A stretch of DNA of 64,000 nt from Hemibagrus wyckioides (taxonomy: Eukaryota; Chordata; Actinopteri; Siluriformes; Bagridae), in NCBI RefSeq assembly GCF_019097595.1, contig NC_080714.1, positions 22,160,259 to 22,224,258 of the forward strand, in the 5' to 3' direction. Made by a program: the position numbers and the translations under genes. Below the pieces are notes generated by a model. That model saw nothing but the letters and a program-made list of their open reading frames with translations. It was not told where the DNA came from and searched no databases. Below, in pieces: positions 43,663 through 55,074 of this stretch. How positions within the stretch are numbered: the first letter of the stretch is position 1; each line of letters begins with the position of its first letter.

Positions 43663-44493
43663 TGTTACATTTAAGTGAGACAATTGTTACTGGGTCTGGA
43701 ACAGATGAAAGAGGACATGGAAGAGTGGTGTGTTTCAAAAGATTTTACTGATGCATCAAGTGAAAGTGTACAAATAATCATTTAATAAAAGAAAGAATTT
43801 GAGATTCAGCACACAGAAAATAAAGGAGTGTTACCCAAATCAAAGAAATAAACAGAACAAAAACAATCCTTATAACTAGCCTCTAACTCACTAACACAAA
43901 GAAAAAGCATTAAAAAAACCCTGTGATCTTCGGCATATGCGACGTCCTAACTTGCTCCTCTAAACTAAAAAGCAAAAGTACAGGGGTGGCGTAACACTAA
44001 CAAAGCTAATCTAACAAAGAAATACTAACTCTGATCAAAAATCAAGACAAACAGTATTGTATCCACACTTGTCTAGACTCTCGAGTTAACACACAGACTT
44101 GGTTGATTAAGTAGATGCATTCTTTTCTGTAACTTAATACACAATAAGGCCAAACATTAACTTGGGCAGCAACGTAATCTCAAGCACAAAATTTGATATC
44201 AGTCAATAGCCAACTAACGAACTGGCAGTGGCTCAAATCAACACATGACTCAAGAAGTCAAGGTACAACAAGTGTTGGGAGGCAACTGAGTGTTGAAACA
44301 CAAGGTACGCTGGAATGGCGCACATCCACACGCCACCAAGATGAGTCCTTATATACAGTCGGCGCATCAACAGATTGGCAGAGCGTAATGACGTCACAAT
44401 TATGATTGACAGCCGAGTCAGACAATAATCCCGACCTAGAGGCAGAGTAAAGAATAGCACAAAAGGAAAGGAACTCATACGTGGAATGTAACA
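43663..44493 (-). mobile_element. Possible solo LTR
   Basis: The 831-bp segment has perfect 8-bp inverted ends (TGTTACAT and ATGTAACA) and, on the minus strand, a TATATAAGG box at about 44348-44356 with GC-richer sequence around it. The flanking 5-mers do not match, so the call is weak. Confidence 0.28.
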
Positions 44494-44549
44494 GCATCTA
44501 ACTAACGTATAAATTGATATCGATTACATGTAGCAGTGTGTAATCGCAC

Positions 44550-44930
44550 ACCTTCTCACTTGCTCAAGACAAGTTCAAACACTAACGGGCAGAGTCCCGC
44601 ATCAGTGACATCACTTTACTGATTGGCTAGAGAAGGGCAGTAGGTTGAGGTTGAGTAGGTTAAGGCTCTGGGTCATTGACCAAAGATCAGGGGTTCAAGC
44701 CCCAGCACTGCCAAGTTGCCACTGTTGGGTCCTTGAGCAAGGCCCTTAACCCTCTCTGCTCCAGGGGCACTGTATCATGGATGGGATATGCGAAGAAAGA
44801 ATTTCACTGTGCTGTAATGTATATATGATAAATACAGGCTATTTCAGAAGCAGTGGATGAATGGGGACTTTTATCCCGCCCCCTAATCTGCATAAAACTC
44901 TATGCGTGGTTTTTGGAAAGAACAAAATAG
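44550..44930. repeat. Right arm of a long inverted repeat, with SINE inside
   Basis: The complement of 42005-42170. The arm is interrupted at about 44648-44853 by a SINE and ends near the right terminus of the large TIR element. Confidence 0.7.
44648..44853 (+). mobile_element. tRNA-derived SINE with L2-type tail
   Basis: B-box-like GGGTTCAAGCCCC, body CCTTGAGCAAGGCCC, and tail GAAAGAATTTCACTGTGCTG, typical of teleost SINEs that borrow a LINE 3' end. It splits the inverted-repeat arm. Confidence 0.8.
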
Positions 44931-45036
44931 CACCTTGTGATTTGTGTGTTTTTTTTTAAGAGCACGATAATTTTTTTTACGAGTATGATATTTTTTTTTA
45001 CAAGTACGATACTTATGGCGCAGATTTGAGGCCATA

Positions 45037-45534
45037 CTGTATTTTTGGAATAGTCACTGTGCAGTGTGTGCGAGTGTGGGCGGTATCAGCTATTAGCTGA
45101 AAATAATAGCATGACGATGTTTCATTTCTTTCTAAACTCACCCACCGTCAGGTTTTATTCCTTACATAATAACCTTTACAATTAAAAGTGTTGCAAACAC
45201 AGTAAAAAAATAATTAAGAAGAAATTTTGTACTGTTTGCTGTCATTCTTGTGGAGCTTGACCTTAGCCATTTTACTTTCTGTTTATGTTCTTTTACTTTC
45301 GGCTTCCCCAAAGTAGCCTAAAGATTACTTCCTTAAACTCAAGAAGAATAACCTAATATGTAATGTATTGGAGGATAGTACAGTGAATTCAGACATACTC
45401 TCACCATACATGCTATTAAAAATATCTGTATGAATGTAGAACACACAATAATATAATCAGTCAATCTTGTGGTAGCAGAATAATGGAAAATATCAGGCAT
45501 CAAAAAGGGTGTTTCCTCAATATTTATTGTTTAC
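45037..45534. other. Intron 1 of gene D, paralogous part
   Basis: The sequence resumes homology to intron 1 of gene A (20410-20780; GGTATCAGCT, CAGGTTTTATTCCTTA, CTTGTGGAGCTTGACC). No exon is seen. Confidence 0.5.
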
Positions 45535-45795
45535 TGTTTTTCACACCATTCTTGTATCTCAAGGATACAAGCAGTTTATTAAATACTCCTCAGCCTATCT
45601 GGTACTGACAACCGTGCCATGATCAAAGTCACAAAGATCACTTTTTATCATTATGATGTTTGATGTCAACATTAACAAAGGTCTTGGCATGTATTTGCAT
45701 GTTTGTTTACATTGCACTGCAGCTACATGATTGGCTAGTTAAATAAATAAGGGGTTGTACATTTGTTCCTAATAAAGTGGACAGTGAGTGTACTG
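45535..45795 (-). mobile_element. Tc1-like element end fragment (family c)
   Basis: CTACATGATTGGCTAGTTA and the terminal TTCCTAATAAAGTGGACAGT match, from memory, the end of a common fish Tc1-like element. The other end is not present here. Confidence 0.5.
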
Positions 45796-46155
45796 GGCCA
45801 ACAACTTAGTTATCGTGATGGCTCGTCCATAGAGCTGCATCATTTACTGTATATCAGCCAATGGATGAATGTTAATGTTTATAAATCTCTCATTCACAAG
45901 TCTATTTATTTGCTTGTATTTGTGCTGTTGCTATAAGGTTATTGTATGTTTATTCAACATGGTGGATTTGAAAAAAGTTCCTGTAATTGAAATGTGATAT
46001 CCTAATGTTCCATTTAGCTGTCCAGTCATCTGTTTTCCCGAAGATGAGCTAGTAATCAATATCCTGGTGTATTCCAGGATGTTCTGGATTCTTTTGAATT
46101 TTATCACAAAGTTGATCTTGTTCAACCATTTTAAAACCTTATGCCTTCTTTTCAG

Positions 46156-46399
46156 CTTCTGCCCAAAAATGGAAGAGCATAACATGGATCCAGGATATTT
46201 AATTCAGCAATTCAGTTTAATACTGGACATGACAAGTTATGATGTTTTGGAGCAGAATTTCCAGAAGAGGACTGGCTTCATTTGGATGTAACATTGGCGT
46301 ATGTGCAAACAGATGAACTGACAAACGCAGGGAGAAACACATATGAAGAGTGGAGAGGAAACATTTCTTTCTCTTTTTTTTAAGACTGAATGCACTTTA
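46156..46399 (+). other. 5' UTR part of the second exon of gene D
   Basis: It follows CTTTTCAG and runs to the start codon. It aligns loosely with 20936-21211 of gene A. Several upstream ATGs are out of frame or lead into the coding frame. Confidence 0.4.
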
Positions 46400-49136
46400 A
46401 TGATGACATTCACTTTGGAGCATACATTTATTTTTGCTGCTATTTTTCTCCTGAACATTAGACTGTGTTTTTGTGCTTGTGCTCGAGCTGAGTATGAGAT
46501 CAATAAAGAATGTTGCCCCATGTGTGCACCTGGTAAGCCAAATCTCTATAATATAATGATATACAGGTATGGTACAGTTCAGGCCAAATGTTTGCAAATG
46601 AAAGACATTCTAACTCAACATTTCATAACTTCACATTCCTCCATACATTTCATATTACAATACATGTCCTGTGACAATTAGGGTATTTCAAAAAGGTCAT
46701 TTCAAAATACTAGTAATGCACATTTAATTCAGCTTAATTCATTCATTCATTAATTAATATTTCATTGGGTTGGACATTTACATAGTCTTTATTAGTATTT
46801 AGAGACATTGCCCTATAATTGCTTGACCTTGAACAAATGCTTGGGGTAGCCTTCCACAAGCTTCTCACAAGAAGAAAGATTAATGCTCACTCAGTAGGAT
46901 ATTATATATAGACTCATGGGATACATTAGACGATAAGCAATAAGGTGATTCTTGTCTTCTAGTCGTTGTGTTGGATGTTGGGAAATGAGCAGGCATGAAA
47001 TCCTAACTGACTTCGGCAAGGGTCAATATGTCATGGGCAGACAACTGGGTCAGAACAACATCACAACATCAAGGATTGTGGGGTGACTATCAACTGGGTC
47101 AGCAAGTGGTATTCCCTGATGGCAATGGCCACTTTAAGCAGGATCGTGCACTGTGTCACACTTAATACATTGTTAAAATCAACAATATAATTACTAATAG
47201 TTTTCCTTGATTGTTAATTAGTAGGCTCATAGTACAGGTAAAATATCCTCTTCTAATAATTTTATGGATTCAAATGGTTTCTATTGGTTTGTGAGTGTGG
47301 TCCACTAATAGCCAACTTTATGAACAATGTGTGACTATAATAATACAAATCTAAACGTACTGTCAGCACGTCCACAGTAATTTCATGTTGAGGGGTAATA
47401 TGTGCACTGTGGGTTGAACTGTATCCTTGAGCCCAATGATTTCTGCTGGTGTTGCACTATTTAGTGTAAGAGGATATTGAACCATGTCAGCTATTGTTTG
47501 TAGAGGGAGAATGAAACCAAATGATTCTGAAGTCATCTGACAAATGTGCATCATCCTATAATTACCTGGGTAGAAAATGGTTAAGGGGTCATTAGGTGTC
47601 ACAGATGAGTTTCCCTATTTATTCATTTAGTCAGGATTCCTTAATAATTTGTAGTTGGTCTAGGATACAGATTTATTAAAGCATTAGTCTGACTTATTTA
47701 AATTTTTTTATATGTTTCAGGAAGCCATGTTTATAGACATTGTACAGAATTTGTTAGCACGACTTGTGTGCCATGTGTTGACTCTTTCACTTCTGAACCA
47801 AATGGTCTTCTAAAATGCCTTAGCTGTGCAGTGTGTGATCCTGGTAAGTTTGTTTTTTTGGAAGAAATCTGCATTCTTACATATTTTATACCATTTTAAA
47901 CACATTAAAACACAATTTATTACTATGTACGTTTAATATAAAATATTGGCTAAGGGTCAAATTGTTTAATTCATTGATCTCTGTGTTATCTGTACCTGTA
48001 CAGGGCAAGGCTTGAGAGTAAAGACAGCCTGCACACGAATTTCAGATACAGTTTGTGAGCCACTGGAGGGATTTTACTGTACTAATTATGAGAAGGGTAG
48101 TTGTACACAAGCTGTGGAACACAAAAAATGCAGTGCTGGACAATATATAAACCAGAAAGGTTGGTGTAATATATCTGTTATGTACTGTAATCATTCCCAG
48201 TTGCACATTGGAACTAATTACTAGGCTCCAAATGCTGTGATTATGTACTGTGTCTCAGCAGAAGTTACCTCTTTGCAGGAACAGCAGATAAAGATACTGA
48301 ATGTGCTGGATGTAAAAATGGTACCTACTCTGATGGCTCACTTGAAAATTGCAAACAACATACAAAGTGAGTGTTTACTTCACTAAATTACTGAATAAAC
48401 AGTGAATGAAAATTGTGATTAGTGATGAGTTTTGTATCATTGCGGTTTATTGCTTCAGCATAATATATAAGTAAAAAAAATAATTTGAAAAACTATTTAT
48501 CTATCTGTGGATAAGCAGTGTACAAGAACACCACAGAATATACTCTAGAAATGTGTTAAGGCACTGATGAATCACTGATATCTGGATTCTTTTGGACAGG
48601 TGTAAAGATTTAGGACTTGGAGAAATCAAACCAGGATCATCAACATCTGATGCTGAGTGTGGAAATAAAACCAATTCACTTCAAGTGGCCCTAATAGTTG
48701 GAATCATAGTTTTCATTGCAGTTGTGGCTGTAGCAGTAGTACTTTTTTTCAAATTTAGACATAGGATTGGCCGATGTTCAGGTAAGGGTTTCATACTAAT
48801 CTTACAAAATAGATTACATTACAATAAAATACTGATTAAAAAACATTTTTTTCTTAAAACTGTCCTTTTTATTCAGATAGGAATGCTGAGAAAGAACAAG
48901 GTACAGAAATTGATGAAGTGGTAAGTGTAAATATTCAAATGTTAAAGTTAGCATTAAGCAATAAAATAAATTCTAGAATAAATGTTTAACAAAAGATTCC
49001 CATAAATATTAAATATGTATATGAATATATGTTAGTATATTAATATAGGTAAATTTTCTCATATGTTTATATAAAACTGATTTTGTCTTTCACCTTCAAG
49101 GAAACACCTACATTAAGGACAGAATTTCTGCCATAA
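46400..49136 (+). CDS. TNFRSF14/CD40-like receptor, gene D
   Basis: Coding exons are 46400-46532, 47721-47843, 48004-48159, 48279-48366, 48600-48781, 48877-48920 and 49101-49136. They join without a lesion to 762 nt, 253 codons plus stop, with phases 1-1-1-2-1-0. The start is ATGATG at 46400/46403; the second ATG aligns with genes A and E. A signal peptide precedes EYEINKECCPMCAPG. Exons 2-4 give the cysteine modules, with sequon NGT. Exon 5 gives the last cysteine pair and a transmembrane helix (about residues 196-218). The tail has about 35 residues, with no death domain and no TRAF-binding motif I can be sure of. It should be a lymphoid-type surface receptor for a TNF-family or HVEM-like partner. 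A GTAAGG follows the stop at 49142, so a spliced 3' UTR is possible. Intron 1 was enlarged by a transposon. Confidence 0.87.
46950..47165 (+). mobile_element. Tc1-like transposase remnant (family c), internally deleted
   Basis: It lies in the intron between coding exons 1 and 2 of gene D. It reads MSRHEILTDFGKGQYVMGRQ and then, after a large deletion, a short piece of the transposase end. It matches a common fish Tc1-like family from memory. Confidence 0.5.
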
Positions 49137-49859
49137 ATGAGGTAAGGGTCATGCTAGAAATATGTCTTTTTTTATTAGAAATTTAAAAATAGTCCCTGCA
49201 TATTTGAATGTAAAATTAAATAAAAATAAATATTTTATATGTTTGATTCTTTTAACAATTCTGTGTTTTGTAATGTGTTTTAAAAGAGAGATGCATAGCA
49301 AGAACTAAAATATACTTTTCATTGTTTTAGTCAACTAGCAGTACTATATTGTACAATTATTATTAAAATACACAATCCTTTCGAACTATCTCCTAGCCCA
49401 TAAATAGAGTTTCCTTGTATCCAATTTTATCACCCAGAACAGAAGATCAGGACACATTAACCTCTGCACCAGGGTGAATTCACTCTCCTCACTGGGGATC
49501 TAGACAACACAGTTATACTAAAGGAAAACAAATTCAGAGCCAAAGATCTTCCTTTATGGACTGGGATGCATTTGGTGAATGGCTACATTCACTGGATCTG
49601 GATACAGCGGGAGGTGCGGTGGCAGAGCCAACCTACTGAAGGATGAACTTTGACAGATTTGGTTCGTGGTCAGTCGAGCCCTCCTGAGGTGCATTAAAGC
49701 ATTAATTACTAAATAATCATTAATGTATGAATAAATTAATCACTTTATACATCAATTAACACTAACAATTTACATCAAAACAAAACACAGTCAAATTAAA
49801 TAATCTGATAATAAAATTATATTTAAAATATTAAAATAATAGTGTGTATAGCCAAAATT
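49137..49859. other. 3' flank of gene D
   Basis: It could include spliced 3' UTR of gene D. AT-rich, with no element or gene recognised. One patch (GCCAAAGATCTTCC at about 49539) resembles family-1 hAT sequence. Confidence 0.35.
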
Positions 49860-49870
49860 ATTGACTTTCC

Positions 49871-50301
49871 TAATGGTACAAGACAGTGGTGAGAACGGCC
49901 ATGCTGAATGGTTTAAAGACAGTGTCACTGAGGAAGAGGCAGGAGTCAGAGCTGGAGGTAGCAGAGCTGAAGATGTTGAGGTTCACTTTGGGAGTGACAT
50001 GGTTGGACAGGATTAGGAACAAGTACATCAGAGGGACAGCTCATGATGTATGTTTGGGGGACAAAGTTAGGGAGGCCAGATTAAGATGGTTTGGACATGT
50101 CCAGAGGAGGGAGAGTGAGTATATTGGTAGGAGAATGTTGGACATGGAGCTGCCAGGCAGGAGGAAAAGAGGAAGGCCAAAGAGGAGGTATATGGATGGA
50201 ATAAATGAGGATATGAATAAATGAGGATGCAGTAGATAGGGATAGGTGGAGAGAGATGATTCGCTGTGGTGAGCCCTGAAGGGAAAAGCCCAAAGAAGAA
50301 G
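49871..50301 (+). mobile_element. RTE-like LINE 3' fragment
   Basis: The 431-bp fragment is flanked by an 11-bp target duplication, ATTGACTTTCC (49860-49870, 50302-50312). It encodes the C-terminal region (LRWFGHVQRRESEYIGRRML) and ends GGGAAAAGCCCAAAGAAGAA, the same 3' end as the element at 12963-13985. It is 5' truncated. Confidence 0.88.
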
Positions 50302-50312
50302 ATTGACTTTCC

Positions 50313-51485
50313 GCATGAATGTTTTGAATACATGAAGGCAAACATAAACTTTAATTTCGACTCATTTCCAAGGAAATCACTCTATTTAACTGAGGTTGCA
50401 CATCTCCTAAATGTAAAATCCCTTCATCATTCATTTCCACTAGGAAAAGCCAGTGAAGTTTCAACACAAGATTCTGCTGATTTTGACCTGCACAAATCGG
50501 ATTTATATATTAAAAAAAAATAGGTAGTCAAAAATAGAATTTAGCATGATTACAGTCATGACAAAAAAGTGTCTAAAACTGGAAATTTGCCAGAAATTGG
50601 GGCAATGAGCTTTTTTTCTTAAGCATTCAAGAAAGGCTTTACTGAAAATATTTCTACAATAGCATATTATAGAAATACCACACAAAAAAAGAAAAAGATG
50701 ATTATAAAAAGATGAATTATTTCCCATGATGGGTGTTTTGCTTTCACAATTCATCAACAAACGGAACTTTGGGTGGAACAGGATAGTCTTCAGAACAGAC
50801 TTTGTGATTTCACTCCAAGCTGCATTTTGTGTTTGATTAACTAAAAGTGAAACAGATAATTTAGGCACACAAGAAAACAACGGTTCATTTATTTTATAAT
50901 GTTCAGTTTGATGTAAATTATAGGTAATTGTGGAAAACATTTGAACACCCTTCCTATAAAATATTAGAACTTATTTAAACATGTTAGGCCCAAATAGACT
51001 CATGAGGACACATCAGGCAATTGTCATGTGCTTACACTCAACAATGCTTCATCTGAAGCTGACTGAGGATCTGAAAATGTAGCTATATGACGCTGGTTCA
51101 CAGTTCCCACTGTTCAAATGTCACTGCATGTCAGACGTTGCTGTACATGGGGAACTGTGATGGTCACGGTAAGATCCTAAAACAGAAAAGTCTCAGACAG
51201 ACCTGTTCATACGCTGGCCATAAAAGGCTAAACAAGACACATGAGGCATCAATCTCACGCCATAAGTTTCGTTTTCATAAAAAAAGAATGGCTTGAAATT
51301 AATGCCACGATAAGTATGGAGTGCAAGCACCAAAAGAGTGTTATGAGATAAGATGAGCAGTCCAGAAAGCCATCCAACCTTTAGGCCACATCCATTGTAC
51401 CTATAGGAAACATGATACAATTGAGGGACAGGCACCATGATTTTAGCTTGTGTTTTTCATGAGCAACTGACGGACATTACCTTAT
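50313..51485. other. Intergenic, nothing firmly recognised
   Basis: An oligo-A tract lies at 50512-50520. The stretch at about 51000-51440 looks like a decayed repeat, possibly Tc1-type, but no motif is secure. Confidence 0.3.
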
Positions 51486-53277
51486 GAAAAAACAATAACT
51501 TTGAACAACAACAGCAACAAACATTGCGTCGGCAGACAAGGACACCCTAAGAACAGCACGGGCCAAACTGTCTCGAGCCATCAGAGAGGCAAAGCGTGCA
51601 CACTCCCAGAGAATCCATGGCCACTTCCAGAGCAGCGGTGACACTCGGTGCATATGACAAGGCATCCAGTCCATCACCAACTACAGGCCAGCTTCACCTG
51701 CCTGTGACAGCGATGCCTCCCTTCCAGATGTGCTGAACAACTTCTATGCTCGGTTTGAGGCACGAAATGACATGACAGCGAGGAAGACCATCCCTTCTCC
51801 AGAGGACCAGATGCTCTGTCTCACCATGGCTGACGTGAGGAAAACTCTACGTAGAGTTAACCCACGGAAAGCTGCTGGACCAGACAACATTCCTGGCAGA
51901 GTGCTCAGGGAATGTACAGAACAGCTAGTGGATGTCTTCACAGACATGTTCAACATCTCCCTGAGCAGTGCCATTGTCCCAACGTGCCTAAAGTCAACCA
52001 CCAACATCCCCGTGCCGAAGAATTCTCCAGTGACCTGTCTCAATGACTACCGTCCCGTTGCACTCACACCCATCATCATGAAGTGCTTCGAGAGGCTCAT
52101 CATGAGGCACATTAAGAACCTGCTGCCACCTTCACTTGACCCCATGCAGTTGGCATATCTTCCAAATCGCTCCACAGACAATGCCATCACCACAACCCTC
52201 CATCTGGCCCTCACACACCTGGACAATGAAGACACTTACCTACGAATGCTGTTCATTGACTTCAGTTCAGCATTCGATCATATGATCATTCCTCAGCACC
52301 TGATCGAGAAGCTGAGTCTGCTGGGCATCAACACCTCCCTCTGCAACTGGATCCTGGATTTCACCTGGCGGAGGACCTCACCTGGTCACTAAACATTAGC
52401 TCCATCACCAAGAAAGCCCAGCAGCGTCTCTACTTCCTGCGAAGGCTGAGGAAGGCTCATCTTCCACCTCCCATCCTGACCACCTTCTACAGAGGGACCA
52501 TCGAGAGCATCCTGAGCAGCTGCATCACTGTCTGGTTTGGGAATTGCACCATCTCGGATTGCGAGACCCTGCAGCGGATAGTGAGGACTGCTGAGAAGAT
52601 CATTGTAGTCTCTCTTCCCTCTATTATAGACATTTACTCCACACGCTGCATCCGCAAAGCTAACAGCATTGTGGCTGATCCCACACCCCTTCTGCCATCC
52701 GGAAAGAGGTACCGATGCATTCGGACCCGCACAACCAGACTGTTGAACAGCTTCTTCCCTCAGGCAATCAGGTATCTCAACAGAGAACTGAACTGAGCTG
52801 GACACGGACACACACACACAAAAACTGAGAACTGTGTTCCCAACAGAAACTGAACTTTGCTGGACACAGACACACACACACACAAATTGTCCTGTTTGCA
52901 TGCATGTCACTTTACATTACACTTTACATTTTATATTGATACTGTTTACATGTTAACTTTAATGTTTGCACTCACTGTCAACATTATTCTCTATTTGCAC
53001 AGAGTTGGTCTATATGGTGTTTGTCTGCACTGTCTTGTCTTGTCATCCTGTGCACTTCTGTTGTATGTCTAGTTTTACTAAAGATCGCACCTTAAGTATA
53101 GTTTAGCTTTATCTCTATGTTTAGCTCTATGTCTGTCTGCATCACCTGTACTTTGTCTTTGTTATGTGTAGCACCTTTGGTCTAGGAGGAATGTTGTTTC
53201 ATTCCATTACTGTGTACTGCATCAGCTATATATGGTTGAAGTGACAATAAAGCTTCTTTGACTTTGACTTTGACCTT
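51486..53277 (+). mobile_element. L2-like LINE, 5' truncated and internally deleted
   Basis: It runs from ORF2 to a 3' end with the (TTTGACT)n-type tail at about 53255-53277. The reverse transcriptase core is incomplete. It stands between gene D and pseudogene E. Confidence 0.82.
51730..52796 (+). pseudogene. L2 reverse transcriptase without its catalytic centre
   Basis: The first frame (51730-52392) carries [30 protein letters not shown] and [17 protein letters not shown]. It then jumps near 52360 directly to the DLTWSLN region, so the FADD motif is deleted. The C-terminal region continues in another frame ([30 protein letters not shown]) to a stop at 52794-52796. Confidence 0.82.
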
Positions 53278-54249
53278 TTCATCTGTGAATTCTCAATAAG
53301 AACCTCATTTACTAGTAACTGAAGGTGCTAAAACATTATATTTATAAACATTACAATAACATGTCTTTCATAGGATGATGGCAGGTAAATCGCAGGTAAA
53401 ATGTTTTTGGCAAGTTCTTTAAAGCACCATTAAAATGACTTAAATACAGAAGACCTATATCAAGCAAAGCATAAAAGGCATGTGATACTATTTTTCCCTT
53501 TTACTTAAATATAAAAATAACTTAATTTTCATTTTAATTAATACAAATAATGAATACAGTAAAACACTTCACTAGCCAGTGCAGCTAGGATTTGTGAATG
53601 TGTTGATGGATAAGGTAAATTCTAAAGCAGTACTATAAACAGCTGTTTTCCATGACTTTTAGATAGGAATATAAAAATATAGGACTTTTATATAGGAATA
53701 TAAAAATAAAAATGCAAGAGGAACAGCTTTTGCTGAATTTTGCAGTTTTTGCAAAAAAGCTAGTTATTTTAAATAAATGAGTTGAGAACTAAGTGAACAT
53801 GTCAGCAACTGAGTTAACCACATCTAGCACAGCTGTGAAATCTCAAAAAGAAGAAACTTTCCTATAGAGTTCACTAAAATATCTTTAAGAAATCAGCAAA
53901 GTAAAAAGTATAGAGCTTGGTCAGACGGCAAAGGATGGAAAATGCACACAGTGTTTTTATTTAAACCAGCTGGCAAAAGAAACAAACCCAAATCACTCAG
54001 CAAAGGTCAAGAAGAGCACATTATACAAAACATAGTATCTGTAGTATAAGATTCGGGCAAAAATCCGAAACAACAAACATGAATATATGGTTTTGTATGT
54101 CAGGTGAACAGTCAGAACCAAATAAATAATTTGTAAAGTGAAGATGTCATGAAGGCACTCTATTTCTCTGAAGGTGATCCAGGTGTGTGCAAACTGAAAT
54201 CCAAAAGGTTTATGTTTGTATCTTAAAATTTCTGCTTTTCTTTTTACAG
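53278..54249. other. Intergenic upstream of pseudogene E
   Basis: AT-rich sequence. I could not find the TATA/ISRE first exon seen in A and D, so E may lack it. Confidence 0.35.
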
Positions 54250-54461
54250 AATTTTCTCCAACAAGTGCTTGACAAACATTCAGAAAGTCTAATGCAGCTG
54301 TAAAATAATTCATGAGCTGCATCAGCAAATCTGTAAGAGTCAGACCACCAAGTGTGAATCACTTGAACTGAACACTGAAGTGTGGCAGGCCATGCATTTT
54401 TTTGGATAAAATATTCCTTTCTTCTCATCTCTTTTGTTTCTGTCTCATTAGCATTTTCAGA
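54250..54461 (+). other. 5' UTR exon part of pseudogene E
   Basis: It follows TTTTTACAG and aligns with 20936-21100 of gene A (TTCTCCAACAA, GAAAGTCTAAT, GCATCAGCAAAT). Confidence 0.5.
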
Positions 54462-55074
54462 ATGGTTTCCATTTGGAATCATGCTTTTATTATGAATTCT
54501 TTTCTATTCCTGAACATTGAACTGTGTATTTGCACTTGTGCACAAGCTGAATATGAGATAAATGGAGAATGGTGTCCCATGTGTCCATCTGGTAATGAGA
54601 TTTAGAGTACACATTTACTGTACACTAAATGTGAGCCTCCTTGAGAGTAACCGATTGTTCACCTCATCTTTAATATATCTTTAGGAAGCCATGTTTTTAG
54701 ACATTGCACTGAAGTCACCAGCACATGTATACAGTGTGTTTGCTCATCTTACATGGATGACCCCAGGGGCCTTCCAAGCTGCATTAGCTGTACAGTGTGC
54801 AATACTAGTAAGTCTTTCCTTTGCAGCAAATCTATATTCATGTAATACAATATTGATTAAGGGTATTAGATGTTCTGTATGGTGTTATTACTCAATTATT
54901 ATTGTTGTTGTTTTACAGAACAGTTATTAAGAGTAAAAACCTCCTGTACATAGATTTCAGATACTGTTTGTGAGCCACTGGAGGGATTTTACCGTACTGA
55001 TGGATATAGGCGCAGCTGCAGATATGCTGTGGAACACAGAACATGCAGCCCTAGACAATACATAAAACAGAAAG
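54462..55074 (+). pseudogene. TNFRSF14/CD40-like receptor pseudogene (locus E)
   Basis: Exons are 54462-54591, 54685-54807 and 54919-55074, with the lengths (130, 123, 156) and phases of the subtype shared by A and D. Exon 1 keeps a signal peptide and EYEINGEWCPMC, where the first cysteine of the conserved CC pair is Trp. Exon 3 has an in-frame TAG after TGTACA, and its donor is GC instead of GT. No exon 4, transmembrane or tail exon was found before the following simple-repeat region. Exons 1-2 could still be transcribed, but a receptor cannot be made. Confidence 0.85.

Larger units (their letters stand above)
38171..45036. mobile_element. Large terminal-inverted-repeat element in intron 1 of gene D
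   Basis: The left end TATGGCGTCAAATCCGCACC and about 45 further bases match the complement of the right end (44960-45036), which finishes GCAGATTTGAGGCCATA. Gene A's intron lacks it, and paralogy resumes on both sides, so this is an insertion of about 6.9 kb. The target duplication is at most TA. Much of the length is later insertions (SINE, Tc1, L1). No transposase of its own is identified. Confidence 0.7.

Noticed and set aside
49137..49145. Extra coding exons of gene D past 49136
   Set aside because: The phase carried from exon 6 gives a stop at 49134-49136. The alternative frame through the donor at 49142 would need a different exon 6 border that is not present.
51000..51440. Decayed Tc1 transposase
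   Set aside because: The phrasing resembles Tc1 spacer sequence, but no catalytic or DNA-binding motif could be read in any frame.
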